64,000 nucleotides of DNA from Numida meleagris. Lineage: Eukaryota > Chordata > Aves > Galliformes > Numididae. The stretch is taken from assembly GCF_002078875.1 (NCBI RefSeq), contig NC_034414.1, positions 9,795,783-9,859,782 on the forward strand, in the 5' to 3' direction. The position numbers and the translations under genes were made by a program. The number at the start of each line of letters is the position of its first letter. The stretch's first letter is position 1. The notes under the pieces are model-generated. The model worked only from the letters and a program-made list of their open reading frames with translations, was not told the origin of the DNA and ran no database searches. Of this stretch, positions 12,201-27,200 are shown one piece after another.

Positions 12201-15200
12201 CTTCCTGAAAACAACTCAAAAAACATATCAAAACCAAAACATCATTCTCTCCACCCTCCCTCTTTCAGGAGGAAGGCGATATGTCAAGGCATAGCCAGCT
12301 TGTGCTCCTTTAGCACACATCTTCCTTGAACTGGGCATATTGATTGCATAGAAGAGAGAACGAAGCAGGATGGGACTCCAAGGCTGCAGCTATTTTGTAG
12401 AGCACAGCCTTAAAACTGGATGTGCTCTCTTCTGGAAAGGGGGGAGGTTAAACCAGCACCACTGGCTGGGTGCAACCCAGTCTCTGCTAGTTAAGGGAGA
12501 TAAGTCCAAGCAGAGAAGGGAGAGTGGAGACAGGAAGGTTGAGTTATCCCAAACATTCTTCTGGGAAAGAGACAAATCTGCAGCACAATGAGCAGGTGGT
12601 TTAGATCTGTCTTTGAAGTGTAAACTAATGGCTGAGAGGGGAGCTCATGTGAAGAGTTGACAGTGTCAGAAATTTGAGAAATAATGCCCCTCAGAGTGGC
12701 TCTGCCTGAGGGTTTTACACTGCCTCTTGCAGATGATTTGTATGCACTCAGGAGGCTGTGCTGTTTGCAAGGAAACAGCTTTGAAATAACAGAGAAGGAT
12801 GTCCTATATGAGGAGTGCAAGGAGCTCCTAGACATGTAACCTTTACAACGTTTGAAAGCAGTGGTATTTCATAAAGCACAATCTTTGAGTAAGTGCTGAG
12901 CTGTTATTGTTTCTGATCTTATAGATGACCCAGGAATGTGATGTTTTTACTGGCACTCAGTGAGACAGCTCTTGGCTGGGAGCTATCCAAGACTCCTGGC
13001 ATGGCTTCGGCATTCCTGTAGATTTGACACAATGATTTTAACCAAAATCCCACATGCTTGATATAATCACTCAGTGCCTTTAGAAAGGGTTTTATACCTA
13101 ATATGGACAAAAAAGGATTCTGCTTTTTCTGAGACGTGACGTGTAGTGAGCAGGTTTGGATCCAGAAATAGACGCATCTGTATTCACTTAGTCCGGGTAT
13201 TTTTTGTGGTCTCTATTGTAACAGGCCAGGCACCTGCTGACTGTCCGAGCCTAGCTTGTGATATTCCAGTTTGAAAAGCACAGCTACCCCTCAGTTCCTC
13301 TTGATGCATGTGGCACGTAAATGCCAAACACTCTGGGAGGCTGTTAATCACTGTATCTGCAGAGTCTAATGATGTGGCAGCCTTCTACGTGGATGCACAG
13401 GAGATGATCAGCCACCTTGGCTAAATATGCAAGTGGGCAAGAGCAAATGGAAACAGTGATTCTGAGCTCCTTTATCACAGAGTTTCTGGGGATGATTCTA
13501 TCACTCCTGCATAGCAAGAATGTACAGCTGTGCGAGCAAGCTAAGTGGTGCCAGGTGATTCTTTTACAGACACTTTTTTTCAGTGTTTCACAAGTACAGC
13601 TGACTCCACTAGATACAAGGAAGTAGGAAGTCTATCTGTCATCTCAGACCCTGCTTTCAGCTTTTTGCTATTAGGAGACTGCAGTTCTCCAGTGTAGCTG
13701 CAGCTGCTCTGTGCCATGTTGGATGTAGCTCCTGCACAAGGCAGCACCAGGACTTCCTTGCATTGTGTCTTGGGAGTGTGTGTCACAGTACCTGAAGTCA
13801 GCAAACTGCCTTGTTAAAATGACACCCCTTAGGAAGTGTGTGCCTGTGAAACTGGTGAAAATCAGTTGCAACTACATGAAATGGCAATGCTGTATCACAG
13901 CTTGTTAAAAACACAGTGGTAAGTTGCTGTGCATGGATGTGTCCACCTGTGCTCACTGTATGTACACAGGACACAGGCAGACTGCCTCTCTGCTCTGAGA
14001 ACCTTGCCAGTGAGGATGGTTTTCTAAAGTGCTTGGTATTGACTTAACTGTAACTCTTTTTCAGTACATAAGCAAAATCCAGCAAGTGGTTGCACCCTTC
14101 TTTCACACACAGTGCCGCCAGACACGAGCACAGGCAGTGTTGCAGACTGCAGTATGCTGAGAGATTATCCTTCAGTCATGGCAGTTTAAACCATTTGCTT
14201 CTCTAGGAAATATCTTCAGTACGATGGTTTCAGAAAACCATGTTGACAGTTTTTTTTGAGGAGGAAGAGATATGCATCACTGATTCATTCTCGCTGCAGT
14301 TTAAGTTATTTAAGAGTTTCGTTTTTATCATGCATCTGAGAAAGTTAATGATTCAGCTCATGCAGCTTGCCTTTGTTTAGGTCTGTGAGCTTGCCTTCTG
14401 TAAGTTAAGCTGTCTTTGAACATCATGGAGTCAATCAGGAACTACAGCCGTGATTACTTCCCTAGCACCATAATTCTCGTCTCCCGGCGTATGGTCCTGG
14501 AGTGGCCTCACCACAGCAGGAGCAGAGGACAGTGGTGGTATAAGGAATGACTTACAGTCATAGTTAAATGTGCTTTTATGGCTTCAAGTCAGAGCAATGT
14601 TGGAATACAGCTCCAGTGTGCTGTGATTTCCAAAGCTGATAAGCGCTATTTATGTTTTTTAGCCTACCGTCTTAAGGGAGAAATAAGATGCTTTTCCAAG
14701 AGTAGCTATTTTGATGGAGAAATGGATAGTGAAAGACTTCACGTGATGGCCAACGATGTGATCAGAGAGATATTTCTGAATGGCTCCAAATCAATATATA
14801 ATTTCAGTCTCTTTTTTACTGTTATCAGCCAAGTGGAAAAGGGCCACGCCTACCTGAAGTCTATTGTGTCATCAGCCGCCTGGGGTGCTTTGACTTATTT
14901 TCCAAGGTAAGAAGATTTTTTTCCAATGTTGCTTTTTAACTTGAATATTTACTGAGAAATATCCACATCAATGAAGCAGACAAGAAGAATTTCTTCCTTT
15001 GATGGGATATAACTGTATTTTGTAGTTGCTGTTTTGGATATTCCATCCCTATTATTGGATTCATCAAAGAATGCCTTATTACTTCTGTGACTGAGGCAGA
15101 ACTTGATTCAAAAAACATCTGGGTATCTGTATGATCTGGCTGACTGTAGGTTTTTCCAGTGTTTTCCAAAGCCATTCTGTGCTGAGCTGTAACTCTTGGC

Positions 15201-18200
15201 ATCTACAGTTTGAATGATGGGCCAGTACCACTTTTACTCCAGTACGCTGCGGAATAATGAGGTTAAGAACAAAGAGTATTTGATATGTGAAGTCTATAGG
15301 CTTAACAGCATTGACATGATGTTTTTATTCTAAGGGACTAGGGAAGGATGTATAATCTTTTAACTGGCCTTTACGTTAATGAATCCAAAGTTGCATCATA
15401 TTCTGATGTAGTTTACTTAGGTAATAAATTTCTTGACAGAAGGGTATTAAGACAAGATGCAAAGCATTGCAGCTAAATGGGGATTGTGTAGCCATTGAAG
15501 CAGTTAACTGCTAGACATCTCCAGGGCTACAAGCATTATTCTTTTGTAAGACAAAAGGTTATTGAAATAAACTGTTCAAAGCATTACTGATTGATTAACA
15601 TTAGAAACATCTCTTTGGCTGCCAGTTTAGGACCTCCAGTCCTCTGAAAGAGTCCTGCAATATCTAGTGAGTGCCTCAGGAGTACCATATAGGATTTGCC
15701 GGTGATCTGTGGAGAACAATGATACGTCTGCTGTCAAAAGGCTTTCTTCCCCCATTCAAATTTTGATACAGTATTCATATTAAAACATAGAAATGTTTTA
15801 ATTTGCTTGGGATTTTCACTTCAGATACAAGGAGTCTGGCAGGACTTAAACATGAATTTTGTTTGTTCATTTATATAGGAATAAAGTTGAAACAAACGCA
15901 TTAACCATTGAAGTTAATAAAAATATGGCATGTATATTGTTCATAGGATCTAGTAATCATGTGGAATGTTACCTTTCATCTAAACAGCCTTTCTAGACAA
16001 ATCTTAGTTTAACACGAATCTTATGTGAAGAAAAACAGTTGAGTTGAAATAGTTAATTGCAGTTCTGCTTCTGAGGACTTTCATAAAGCTCTGCAATGTG
16101 GGTTTATAAGAGTGACTCTTAGACATAATACGTATCTAAACACAGATATCTGTGAGTAATACAGAATGCATTATTCTGGGAGGATAACACAGCTCAAAAA
16201 AATAACAGTCTTGGAAACTATGGAGGGAAGTCCCAAGGCTTTTTGTTTGCTTTTAAGTTTTTATCTAATTTTGATAATGCACTGACTTTCAAAGGAAGCC
16301 TTAGGAGAGGGGAAAAAAGCAGAAAGTATGAAAAATGGAAATGTGAGTATCCGACTTACCACCAAATATCTCTGCAGCTGGGATATAAAGTCTGCAGCAG
16401 ACAGGAATGATCAAACTGAAATTGCAAATAAACTGCTTTCCCAGTTAAATCTGTAATCTGAAAAATGTCTTTTCGTCCAGTCAAAGTCAGCTGGAGGGCT
16501 GACTGGTGAGTGCAATTTCACTGGTTTTACCAGGAGCGGATCCCAGCTGACCTGGCAGGCAGGGCCTGATGACATGGCCCTCAGATTCTTGATCTTTGAG
16601 CAAAAGGGAAGGCTCTCACTGAATTACATATGAGTTGTGAGTGGGGCTGTAGTACACCTACACCTTTTTTCAAGTTATGGCCTCTGGAAGGGGCTGGGCT
16701 GCAAAAAGACCTAATGCCCACTGGAGCTGTACTGTACTGCAGAGTGCTGATCGTCTCCTGAAGATGCAGGTGCCAAGATGAAAGTAGGGTGCTTGGCAAG
16801 ACGTGGTGCCGACTCCAGCTCTGGACTGGATTTAGCACAGGTTTTAAGCACAAACTCCAAGCAACTCATCTGGAAAGGTTCTGGATGAAACAGCTTCTAA
16901 AGGAAGGAGAAAGAGTTCAAATCTTAGCTTCTCCATTGTTTTTGAAGACAGATGTGGATGGAGGCAGTTCTTGAAAACTGAATCAGTCTCTTTCTTCAGT
17001 CTAGTGAGAGAAACCTGGTCTATCCTAATTGCACAATTCAGTAATGGTGCCCTCTGCAATTTTAGTCAAAACAAGGAACAGTAGTCTTACAGAAAAATGT
17101 GAGTGATGAAAGACCACAAGATACTGAACCTTGTGTATTATTTATCAGGAAGGCAAAAGGAGTTCTTTGTTTTAAAATATGTGTCATGCTGGTTTGGATA
17201 ACTTGCATTATTTTCATCTTCCTAGAAGCCATCTATGTTCACTGCTGTAATACCTACTGCTAAGATAGGCTTGAGAACTATGGATGTCCTTACTTCCAGA
17301 CCTAGTCAGTTATAAGCTAGTGGTTATCTGCCACTTCTACAGAAAAGGAATGCAGCTTTGCTTTAGAGTTCAGCCTTCAGTGCGCTGCAGAGAGGAAGGA
17401 GAAACTATGCACCAGTGAATGCTTCTGTTGGCATTTGGTGTCATTAGCTATCATTGTAAGTCACCAGCTTGTGATTAAGTATATTTTAATGTTCTGTTTC
17501 AGTGAAAAAGCATTTCCAAGAGAAACAAGGGAAAATGCCTGGCTCAGTTCCACTAACACATGCATAGCCTTTTGGTCTCAAGTGGTGGTTAGAAGATCAG
17601 CCTTTCAGGTCAAACCACTAACTGCTTTGAAGCTTGCTTTCTTGTCTTCTTTAGGTTTATCATCTATGTGGTCTGTCTAATGTGGGAAAGCTTAGCTGTG
17701 ATCTAATTTATGTTGGCCCATTTGACCAAAAGAAGAAGAAAATAATAGTCCTTTCTATCTGTAAGAAGTTCCATCTGCTCATTTCAAAACCTGATTGCTT
17801 GCTCTGCGTCATATTAAACAGAAAATGACCTTAGTGCAGGCACCCAGTGTAAACAGCTGGGCACGCCTCTTGAAGCTGCTCACAGCTGGCTCCAGCTTGG
17901 TGCAGACTGCGAAGTTACTGTTGTCACCATGGCTGAGTCTCAGATCTAGAGGTTTCTCCTAGCGGAGCCCTGATGGCATCATGGCATGGCAGGGTTGCTT
18001 TTCTTGCCAGCATGGTTTTTCCCTGCCCAATCAGTTGCAGTGGAAAAAATGACCTCCTTAATGCAAACCTCAGGTTCACAGCTGAGACTTGACACTCACT
18101 TGGCCTGTGATCATGGTGCTTGTGTTGATCTTTCTCTTCTTCAGCTCACCCTGTTGTTCAGGTCAAATCTCAACAATATAGGTCCCATTTTGCCATGACT

Positions 18201-21200
18201 GAACTTCCTTCAGCTTCGCAGGTTTGTTGTTTCTTCCTTATTTCTTTGTTCAACTGCATGCATGAAAGGAATTCATATTGTAACTGGAAGATGAGTCACT
18301 CTTACAGTAAGATCAAATGCTGTGGTTTTAATGACATTGCAGAAATGTATGGAAAAAGAAAATTAAACTTAGATCTGCTGTGTGCTTAGGCACATGTGGG
18401 TCTGAAGATTTTTCAAAGGTGTATGTGGTGCTAACCTGTTCTATTTTCTATCTTATGTCTTACTAATGGATTAGATCCTGGATGAGGTTGAAAGGAGAAG
18501 GGGCATATCTGCTGCTTTGGTTTATCCATTTATGAGGAGTTTGATGGAATCTCCTTTTCCTGCACCTGGAAAGACAATCAAAGTCAAAACCTTTCTGCCT
18601 GGAGCTGGCAACGAGGTAAAAAAAATAACAGGAAACATTCCCCCTCATCACGCCTAAAACAAGCAACAAAAATAAAACAGGAGGTACAGACAGTGCAAGT
18701 CATATGGGATGGTACTCCTTAAATTGAGAAGAGCAGGATCTGCTCCAGCATTGATACGTTCATACTGGTTCCTGCTGATATTATAAACCAATTTATGGTT
18801 ATGTATCAGTTATTTTACAATTTTTAATAAGTTGCCTGTTATTGCAAACATTACTTTTTTTTTTTTTTGCTGTCTCAAGTAGCCAGAAACCTAGCATTAT
18901 AAAACATAGGCCTTATGGAAAATGACACTGTTGGTGCTTTGCTTGAAGTTTTGTTTAACTTGAGGCTTACTAGATATTTGGCACGTCATTCTATACTCTG
19001 TATGTCCTGATGTTAATATGCAATAGCTCCATTCAGATGAGCAACTGCGCAGAGAAATTATTCACTGCAGGTAAGAATAGAATTTGACCCACTTAGCAAA
19101 AGCAAGAAAAAAAAATCTTTTATGGTTATTTTACAACTCCTAGTGTTAGTTCTGCAGTGCTATTACTGTTTTTTAAATTGAACCGTATCTTCTCCAAGTG
19201 TAATGAAGTGGACCTATAATGTCACTTGGGATGAAATGTAAGGGGTGCCTGTTAAAAGTGAATTGCTGGGCATTTTTAAGTCACTTGTGTTTTCTTCTGG
19301 AGAAGCAAAGGAAAACTGAGGGGCTGCTTGGCATAGCAGCAGTGAGACCTGATAATGCCTTTGTGACGCGAATGTATCTGGGAACTGTGGATCAGCAACT
19401 ACTCTATCCTCTGCTCAAGCATCTGAACTCTCCCAGAGAATAATATTGAGATGATTCCAAACAAACAAACAGCTCTTCTGGCTGAGCTTTACTCTGTGTT
19501 ATGCTAGTACATATTCGTTATTTAAATGGAATGCACTGTCTTAATTAGGAACAGAATCTTGTCCTTCCATTGTGGCTCCTCTGGCCTAAACAAAGATGAT
19601 GATTAATTGGGAAGTAGACAGTATGTTTCTTTGTGAAGAGCAGACTGAAGCAGAAGGCTTCGCCAAATAACAGAAAACATCTATGGCATCTAAAGCTGCT
19701 GTAACTTGCATTGCATCCTACACCCCAGCGAGATATTAGTGTTGGAAGTTTTGCAGCAAAATTAGCTCCTCGTGATTGGGCACTTAAATATGGTTTGAGA
19801 TTCCAGCCCCAGTGCTATGGAATGGAAGTGGGCATCTCAAACACAAAGAGTATTACAACTTAACTGGTAGGAACTGGTTTTTTTTTCAGTACCCTGTGGT
19901 GTTGCTGCTGTTTATATCCCTAAAACAGTGTGTTTGTGAGGAATTTTGTAAGGGCTACTCAACTTCGAATGCAATACAGCATGCTAGTGGAATATGGTAT
20001 CATGTGCATGAAAACATAAAGGAAGTTAAAGCAATAACGAGATGGTGATTTTTAGACACATGGAAAGAAGGAGATGTATATGCGCTCCTCCTGATACGGG
20101 AGTCTACAGAGATACAGGACTTATCAGAGACTTCGACACAGCTTTAAGTTGGTCCGCTTTTCCCCTTTCCCTGCTGTATCCTCAGTTTCCTTAGTAGTTC
20201 ATCATCTTCTGTCATCACTTCATATTTTTATTCCTCTCTTGCTCTCTTCTTCATGTTATTTTTCTGTCTCTTTTCTTTCCTCTGTCTTCAAGCTTCACAA
20301 CTGAGCATGTCAATTGCAGAGTAAAGAGAAGATATAATAAAATCAAGCAAAATGCATTTGAGAAAAGGAAGGAGAGGGCCGGAGGTCATGGATGAAGTAT
20401 GACAATTAGACTTTAAAACAATTTCACAAGTCATCATCTAAGACTCCCCAGTTATGTATATATATATTTATATATATATATACACGTATGTGCATGTGTT
20501 TATGACAACAACAAAAAAATGATTAAACACTAGCTAGTGACTTACGTGTTGTAAAAGAGGAAAAATGAGGTAAATGGGGATTAAATTTTGCACAACACTT
20601 GAGTTCAGTCCCTGGCTCCCATCTAGAAGTGAATTTGAACTGCAAGCCAAGTTGATACCAAGTATACTTTGTCTTTATGATTGATTCAACCCTGCAAGCT
20701 TCCAGTTCTAGTTTTTTCAATTTGTTACTTACTTCATTCTGTTGATTCAGCCAAGCTTTACATTTCTGACGGAGTGTTTAGAAGGCAGAATTATGCTTCC
20801 CTAGGAAATAACAGATTTAATGCACATGACTATATTCTGGGAAGAAAATGGTATGATAGTGGATTGTGTAATGCACTGTTTCTCTGGAGTGTAGTCCCTC
20901 CTGCCTCAGTTTCCAAAAGAGGATGGGGATTGCTCTTTTTGTCATCTCAGCAGGCTTGGGTGTCAGGTGCCCCTGGGGCTGTCAGATCTGACCAGTGACA
21001 CTGACTGATACTTGCTGAATGTGTTCAGGTCATTGAGCTGCGGCGGCCAATGGACTCGCGTCTGGAACATGTGGACTTTGAATGCCTTTTCAAGTGCCTC
21101 AGTGTGCGTCAGATCATCAGGATCTTTGCTTCTCTCCTCTTGGAGCGGCGTGTCATTTTTGTAGCAGACAAGCTCAGGTAAGTGACAAAGGGACCTGAAG

Positions 21201-24200
21201 CACCCGTTAGGGTGGTGCTATCTCCTGATACAAAACGCTTTAACATATGCCTAGAATGACTGTCAGATGTGAGGATCCCCTCACTTGCAAGATTTATATA
21301 ATTTTATTTCAGTGCAAGTTATTTGCATCAGATGGGGAACACATTTTCTAGCTGTCACTTTCTAGCTCTGCTTGTAAAATGGGGGTACCAATACTTATCT
21401 GCTTCATAGTCAACAAATCTTTTGCACAGTGTTTCAAAGCAATATAGTCCTAGCAATATTTCATTTCTGTTTTGAAACGAAGTACTCCTAGACTGTAGCA
21501 GAGATCCTCGCTGGAGTGCTTTGGCCATACAGTGCACCCAATAGGATGCTGAGAGATGCTTGGTTTGCTCTGTGCAGTACAGAGAGTTTGTGATGGGGCT
21601 AGGTTTGAAATTCTGCACTCCCAAACCATGCAGTGTGAGCATTAATGATGCTAATACACTCCTTTCCAACTAGTTAGGATACTTTATTTAGGCATTCACG
21701 CAACCTGAAAATGTTTTCTTTGTGAAACTCCATGCTGAGCTCCTTGCTAAGGCCTTTCAACATCTTGTTTCCTTGCCCCATGGTTGCAACCTCCCCTCCT
21801 TGTTCCCTCTGAGGCATGTGCTCACCCCATAGTGTAAGGAGGGAGATGGACAGGTCACGGCTCCATGGAGCCTTTACCAAGAAAATGGGAGCTCCATGTA
21901 GGCTGCACCTCTGCCCTTCAGCAAAGAATCAGCCCTTCTTTGGGTGTTTGTAAGCAATCTCTATAGGAAAATGTGGGCATTGTAAAGACTTTCTTTGCTG
22001 TAGCATGACAAATAGTAAAACATAGCAAATAAAAGCAAAGACTGTTATTTATTAGATTCAGAAAAATCGGGCATCTTTTAAAAGGACACAGAAGACAGTA
22101 TGGGTTGTTAAAAACACAGATGGATCTACCCAAACAAACTCTGTTAAACACTTTATCTGTCCTGACCTTCTCTGAATGACCGCCAGAAATAATAGCTGCA
22201 CTTAGTGGCCGCCAGTGTATATAATAGCAAAAATACTTTGCATAGTAAAAGCTTTACAACCTTTAGGGGAGAATTCCTTAAAGCTGCAGACTTATCTCAG
22301 GTTATAAAGTTATTTCCTTAGTCCTTTTTGTTGTCTAGAACAACAGGAACATTTTATTTCATCCCTTTCTTTGTCAGTAACCTTTATTTTGAATGACCAT
22401 TGGGAATTACTTAATTTCCTATAAACTCCTGGTGAGAACTGTGGAGCTAGTTCAGGGTTTCTGCAGTACGCTAGAAGATATGTGAATCACACCAGGAACA
22501 TTGGGGCAGGTAGCTTTTGAAAATACTCTGATGTACTTCTTCTGAATACTTTCCTACTATATGCTTAATTACAGAGGAAATTTTGCAATGCTGTTGCCAA
22601 AGCTGTTGCTTTGGAGTTCCCAGTTGCTCCTTTGCAGTGTTGTCCTGGTTGGCCAAGTACCTCAAGCCTTGATCTTGGCTGTGGGCACAGTAGAGCGGGG
22701 AAGGCTTGCTGCCGAGGGGACAGAGAGCAGCCATTCCTTTGAGTTTCTCTGGGATAGCTGATCTCACTGATGTCCTATAATATTTCTCGGCACTGTTCAG
22801 AGAAAAGAAACAACTATTAAGAGTATGACATAATCTGCCCTGGTAGGTAAGGTAGGTAAGATTAAGTCTTGGGAATTCTGAGCTCTCCTTCTGAACCCTC
22901 TCACCTGCTGTGTGACACATACCAGAAATATAGCTCCTCCCTTTCTTTCCTTTCCTTATTTTTGTTTGGTCTGTCTGGGACCCTAAATGCTCCAGGACAG
23001 AGACTATTTCTCGCTCTGTGCGTGTGCACATTTACACTTGATATAGAACAGGGCTCTAAGAGTAAAACAGAAACTAATAACGAGTCCTTTGACAAAGGCC
23101 CAGAGAAAGCGACAGTAAGAAGTAGATTTAAATTCAATACTTACTGAGGTTTAAATGGTTTAAATGGGGATGAAGTCTAAAATGAAACACTCAGGCTTTG
23201 AGCTAGTAACTGTCTATCTTGGAACCCTTGGCTTGTCTGACATGAATTTTGTTTATGGGCGTCATGGCTGAAACTGAAGGAGTTTACCAGTAATGTGGAA
23301 AAAAAAAAAAAGAAGTGAAATATCTTACAGGTCCAGTCTGTGGGCCCAAGGTACCAGAGCAGGAAATTAAAAAGATTTTACAAGGGTTTGATTTCTGCAT
23401 GTACCCCAAAAGCAGCTTAGAAATAAATGATGAAGTTCAGGCTTCAAACAATGAGATGCAATGGGTTTTTATGACTGCCTAGTTAACAGGTCTCCAAGCA
23501 ATAAATGACTTCACACATAATACAAGTTTCAGAAAGTCATGCCTACTGAAGTGAGATTCATTCAATAACTTGTTATTTATGGTTCTTATAGTGCCCAGAG
23601 TGTGAAAACTTAGAGTCCTTAATCTTTGCTGAGAAGAGGTTGCCATCTTTCAATACAGAAAGTGATGCTACCAGAAATAAGGAAACAACAGTAAGGTTTG
23701 AAAGACAAGCTGTGAGTTAGCCTTGGCTAGTTGTGCATGTGTGCAGTTAGTTGGGTTTGTTTGTTTGTTTTTGTGTATTTTCATTGTTGTTGATTTGTTT
23801 TCCTCAATGGGCTACTTGTGTATTTTTTTTTCTACTTGAAACTGAGTGAATAAATCCCTGTGACTATTTGCTCACCTTCAAAGATTTGTCTGAATCTGTC
23901 AGTGGCCTTCCAACATTTTGCTTTCCATAAACTGTCAGGAAGATAACAGAGAAATAATGACAATAAGAGAAAAATCTGGAAGAATAATAAGTCAGAAAAA
24001 GGAAACATAACACTCCAGTTCCTCAAACATCTGCTGAAAGTGCAGCTGACATGTATGTCCCACCCCAATTTCCAATCCCTGTCCCAGCTGAGAGCCCCTA
24101 TTTATGTTCCTGGTAATTCTGCCTGTTCACCGCAGCCCTGAATATTCCCACAATGCTGTCAGCGGCAGAGGGAGAGTTTCTCTACTGCAGTCCTTTGGGG

Positions 24201-27200
24201 CTTACAAAGCGAGGCAGCAGATGCAAAATCAGGGGCTTCCTGGGCGCAGTGGACACTGGTGTTACTGCAGGCACAAAGGTAGCAACAGAAAATAAATAGA
24301 ACGCAAACACTGGAGGAAAAACATTACTCTGCTTGTTTTAGTTTTGCGCTGGGGGAAACAACTGCAGGCATGTTTGCTGCTGGGTAGGGTATTCCTGCCT
24401 GTGAGAACAAGTCTGTTGGCTTTTCCCCTGAATGCTTGAACAGAGAGAAAGGAAGGGCTTGGACATCTCAGCGTCCCTTTGTTATAATCTCATTTTTTAT
24501 AAATAAATCGGTGCGAGTGTCTGGATGAGGCTAGTCTTTTGCTGTGGATTGAAATCCAGAAGCACTTCTTTCAGCAGAAAACTTTAGGGGCTGTGAAAGA
24601 TGTCTGTAGAGTCTGTGCTCTTGCAAAAGACAAAGCAAGTTCTTATTGTTGTCATATATTTTTTTCCCAAGATATTTCAGCTACTTCTCAGTAATGAATG
24701 AGTATGGGCCTCAAGGAAAGTTGCTGTAGAAAGGCATGCGTTTCATGCTCCCAAACCATATAGGTGAGCTTGAAAACGTACCCCAAGGAAAAGGTGGGCC
24801 GTGCATTTATGTAAGCATTGCCAGGCTAAGGCAGTCTCCTCTCTGGCTTCTCTTGTTCATTCTTGCCCCAGGCCATGCTCTCTTTCACCCAGAAGGCCGT
24901 GCCAGCTCAGAGACAGTAGGGATTATTCATTTTCCCGTTTCTCCAAACCAGTCGGGCCCTCAGCCTGGTTGCAGTGAGAATCCTTGTGCTGGGTCAGGGG
25001 CAGGGCAAGGAGCTGGGGCTGGGCAACAGGGCTGGCCTGGGTACACTTCAGGCTGGTGTGAGCCAGGCCAGTCTCAGGCAGTCCATAAATAAACCCACAA
25101 GTTTTACAAATGTGCAAGAGAGGCTTGAGTGAACAAGGATAAGGCAACGATGGATGTCGTGACAGTGAACTTCAGGGCAGCTTCAGCCCCTGCACATCAG
25201 TGTCTTCCTCCTTCAGGGATGACTGCAGATGACCCCATCCTTCCCAAAAGAGATTTCCTGTTTCTCTGTCCCTCTGCCAGATCTCATCCCCTGGACTGTA
25301 TGGGGCAACCTGGTGTGACACAGACCAGCAGTCTGTCACTTGGTGGGCCACAGCCCCAAACAACCCTCCTCTGCAGCACTCACCCCTCGAAGTCAAGAGG
25401 CACTGTTGTGGGAAGAAGCTAGACACCCATGAGGTGGGAAGACTTAACAGCTTTTAAGGATAAAAATCTCTGTGTCCCTTCCTGAAATATTTGGGACTTC
25501 CAGGAGAAATCTATTCCAGCACAACTAGAAAGTTCAAGCAGGTCTCAGACCTGACCAAAGGTCAGGCTCCAGACAGAAAAACTGACTAATTCAGATCAGA
25601 AGCATAAATATGTAAATACTTGCAGGAAGTCACCCCACAGGCATGTCTCTGTTAACTTTGAGGAGCAAAAATGGAGCAGAGTGTACTTGTACACAAGTGC
25701 AAAGGCTTTCAGAACAAACAATGGTATTTTCCTAATCTCATGGACGGAGATAGTTTAGGACTGTCCTTGTTATGATCAGGGAGTACTGACGCTTGTCCTC
25801 CTATTTGAATCTGTTGTCTTGGATGTCACGAGCTCATGCTAGGAAACAGCACGTTTAGCAGTTACAAGGCAGCCTGATCCCAGTCTCTCAGTGCCTACCT
25901 AGAAAAACTATATTAGAGATGCTTTTGATCTTGTAGCTCAAGTTGTGAAAATTCAAATAGGAGATAAGTGGCAAGATTTTAGTAATAAGAGTAAGATATT
26001 ATTTCTCAGCTCTGTAGCAAGGTCAAATGGAGAAGAAAGAGCGCTAAAATTTTTGACAGATTAATAAGGTGAAGGCTCATTCCCTATTTCTTTTTGTTAT
26101 TATTATCATGTAATAAAAGTAGGATACAATTCTCACAAGCTAATAATAGTAATGAGGCCTGACTGGGCTCACATGCTTGCTGCTCCTTTCCAGTAGCTGC
26201 TATATCATAAAACTTGTAAAATTTGTCAACCTGTAGGTTAAAAGGTAAAAATGCACGTTGAGACAAAGAGGGAAAGTGTGCTCGGCAAACAGATAGTGAA
26301 CTTTGGCCAGTAAAGGTTTCCTTTAACTTCCCATATCACAACAAAACTCCACAAAAAACAGTGAGGTGAACTTGACGGCAGATGCTTGCCACAAACCATT
26401 TTTTTGAGGGAGAGTTTACTGTGTTCAATCTCTAACTGATCTGTACCTTTTCTTAGGACAAGATGCAGAAGATCCAGCTGTATGTTCTTTTGGTCATATC
26501 TGGCTTAGTCCTTTATTGAGCTAGAAGTTCAACTCTTTGTCTCAAGCTAAAGTTTTTCCCCGTCAGCTGTGCACCAAAGAGATATTTAGAGATACAACCT
26601 ACTGAACCTGCTGGAATGTGCAAGAGCTTGTAGATCTTCTGTTTAAAGCCAGGAGGAGTATGAATGACTGTCATTTCTTCTAGAATGTTTTATCCAAAGA
26701 TCTTTAAATGCTTTCTGAAGATGGTCAGGATAATTGTGCTGTCTGACATACTGAACACAAGCTAGGACATTTCTTCCACTAATTCCTGCAGTGAAAGAAA
26801 TCGTCACTTGTATGATTGCCCCACATGTAATCATGCCCCATATGAAGAGTTTATTCTACAGCAAGAACATCAATTTCTGATATAAGTAACTAGAGAGATT
26901 TTCCATTTCCTCCAGTGAGAGTTGGGTCGCCCCCCTTTGAAACTGATTCAGAATTTACATACCACTCCTGTTTTACTTAAGGGACAGTAACCTGCAGCTG
27001 CCTTCATCTTTTATAACAAGAAGCATCCTCTACAGTCTGATTCTCTGCTACCTTCTCTGCAATCACTTTCCTTTTGTGAGACTGATTTTTCTCTGTCTGC
27101 TTGTACTATGAAATACCACTACATAGAAGCATGCGTACTTAAAAAATCTCAAAACTCTTAAACCCTCCATAAAGTATGTGATTATTTGTCCTGATGTAGC

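Noticed and set aside
14578..14910. 110-codon open frame on the plus strand
   Set aside because: It overlaps the DENND2B exon at 14829-14906 in the wrong frame. The spliced exon explains the conservation.
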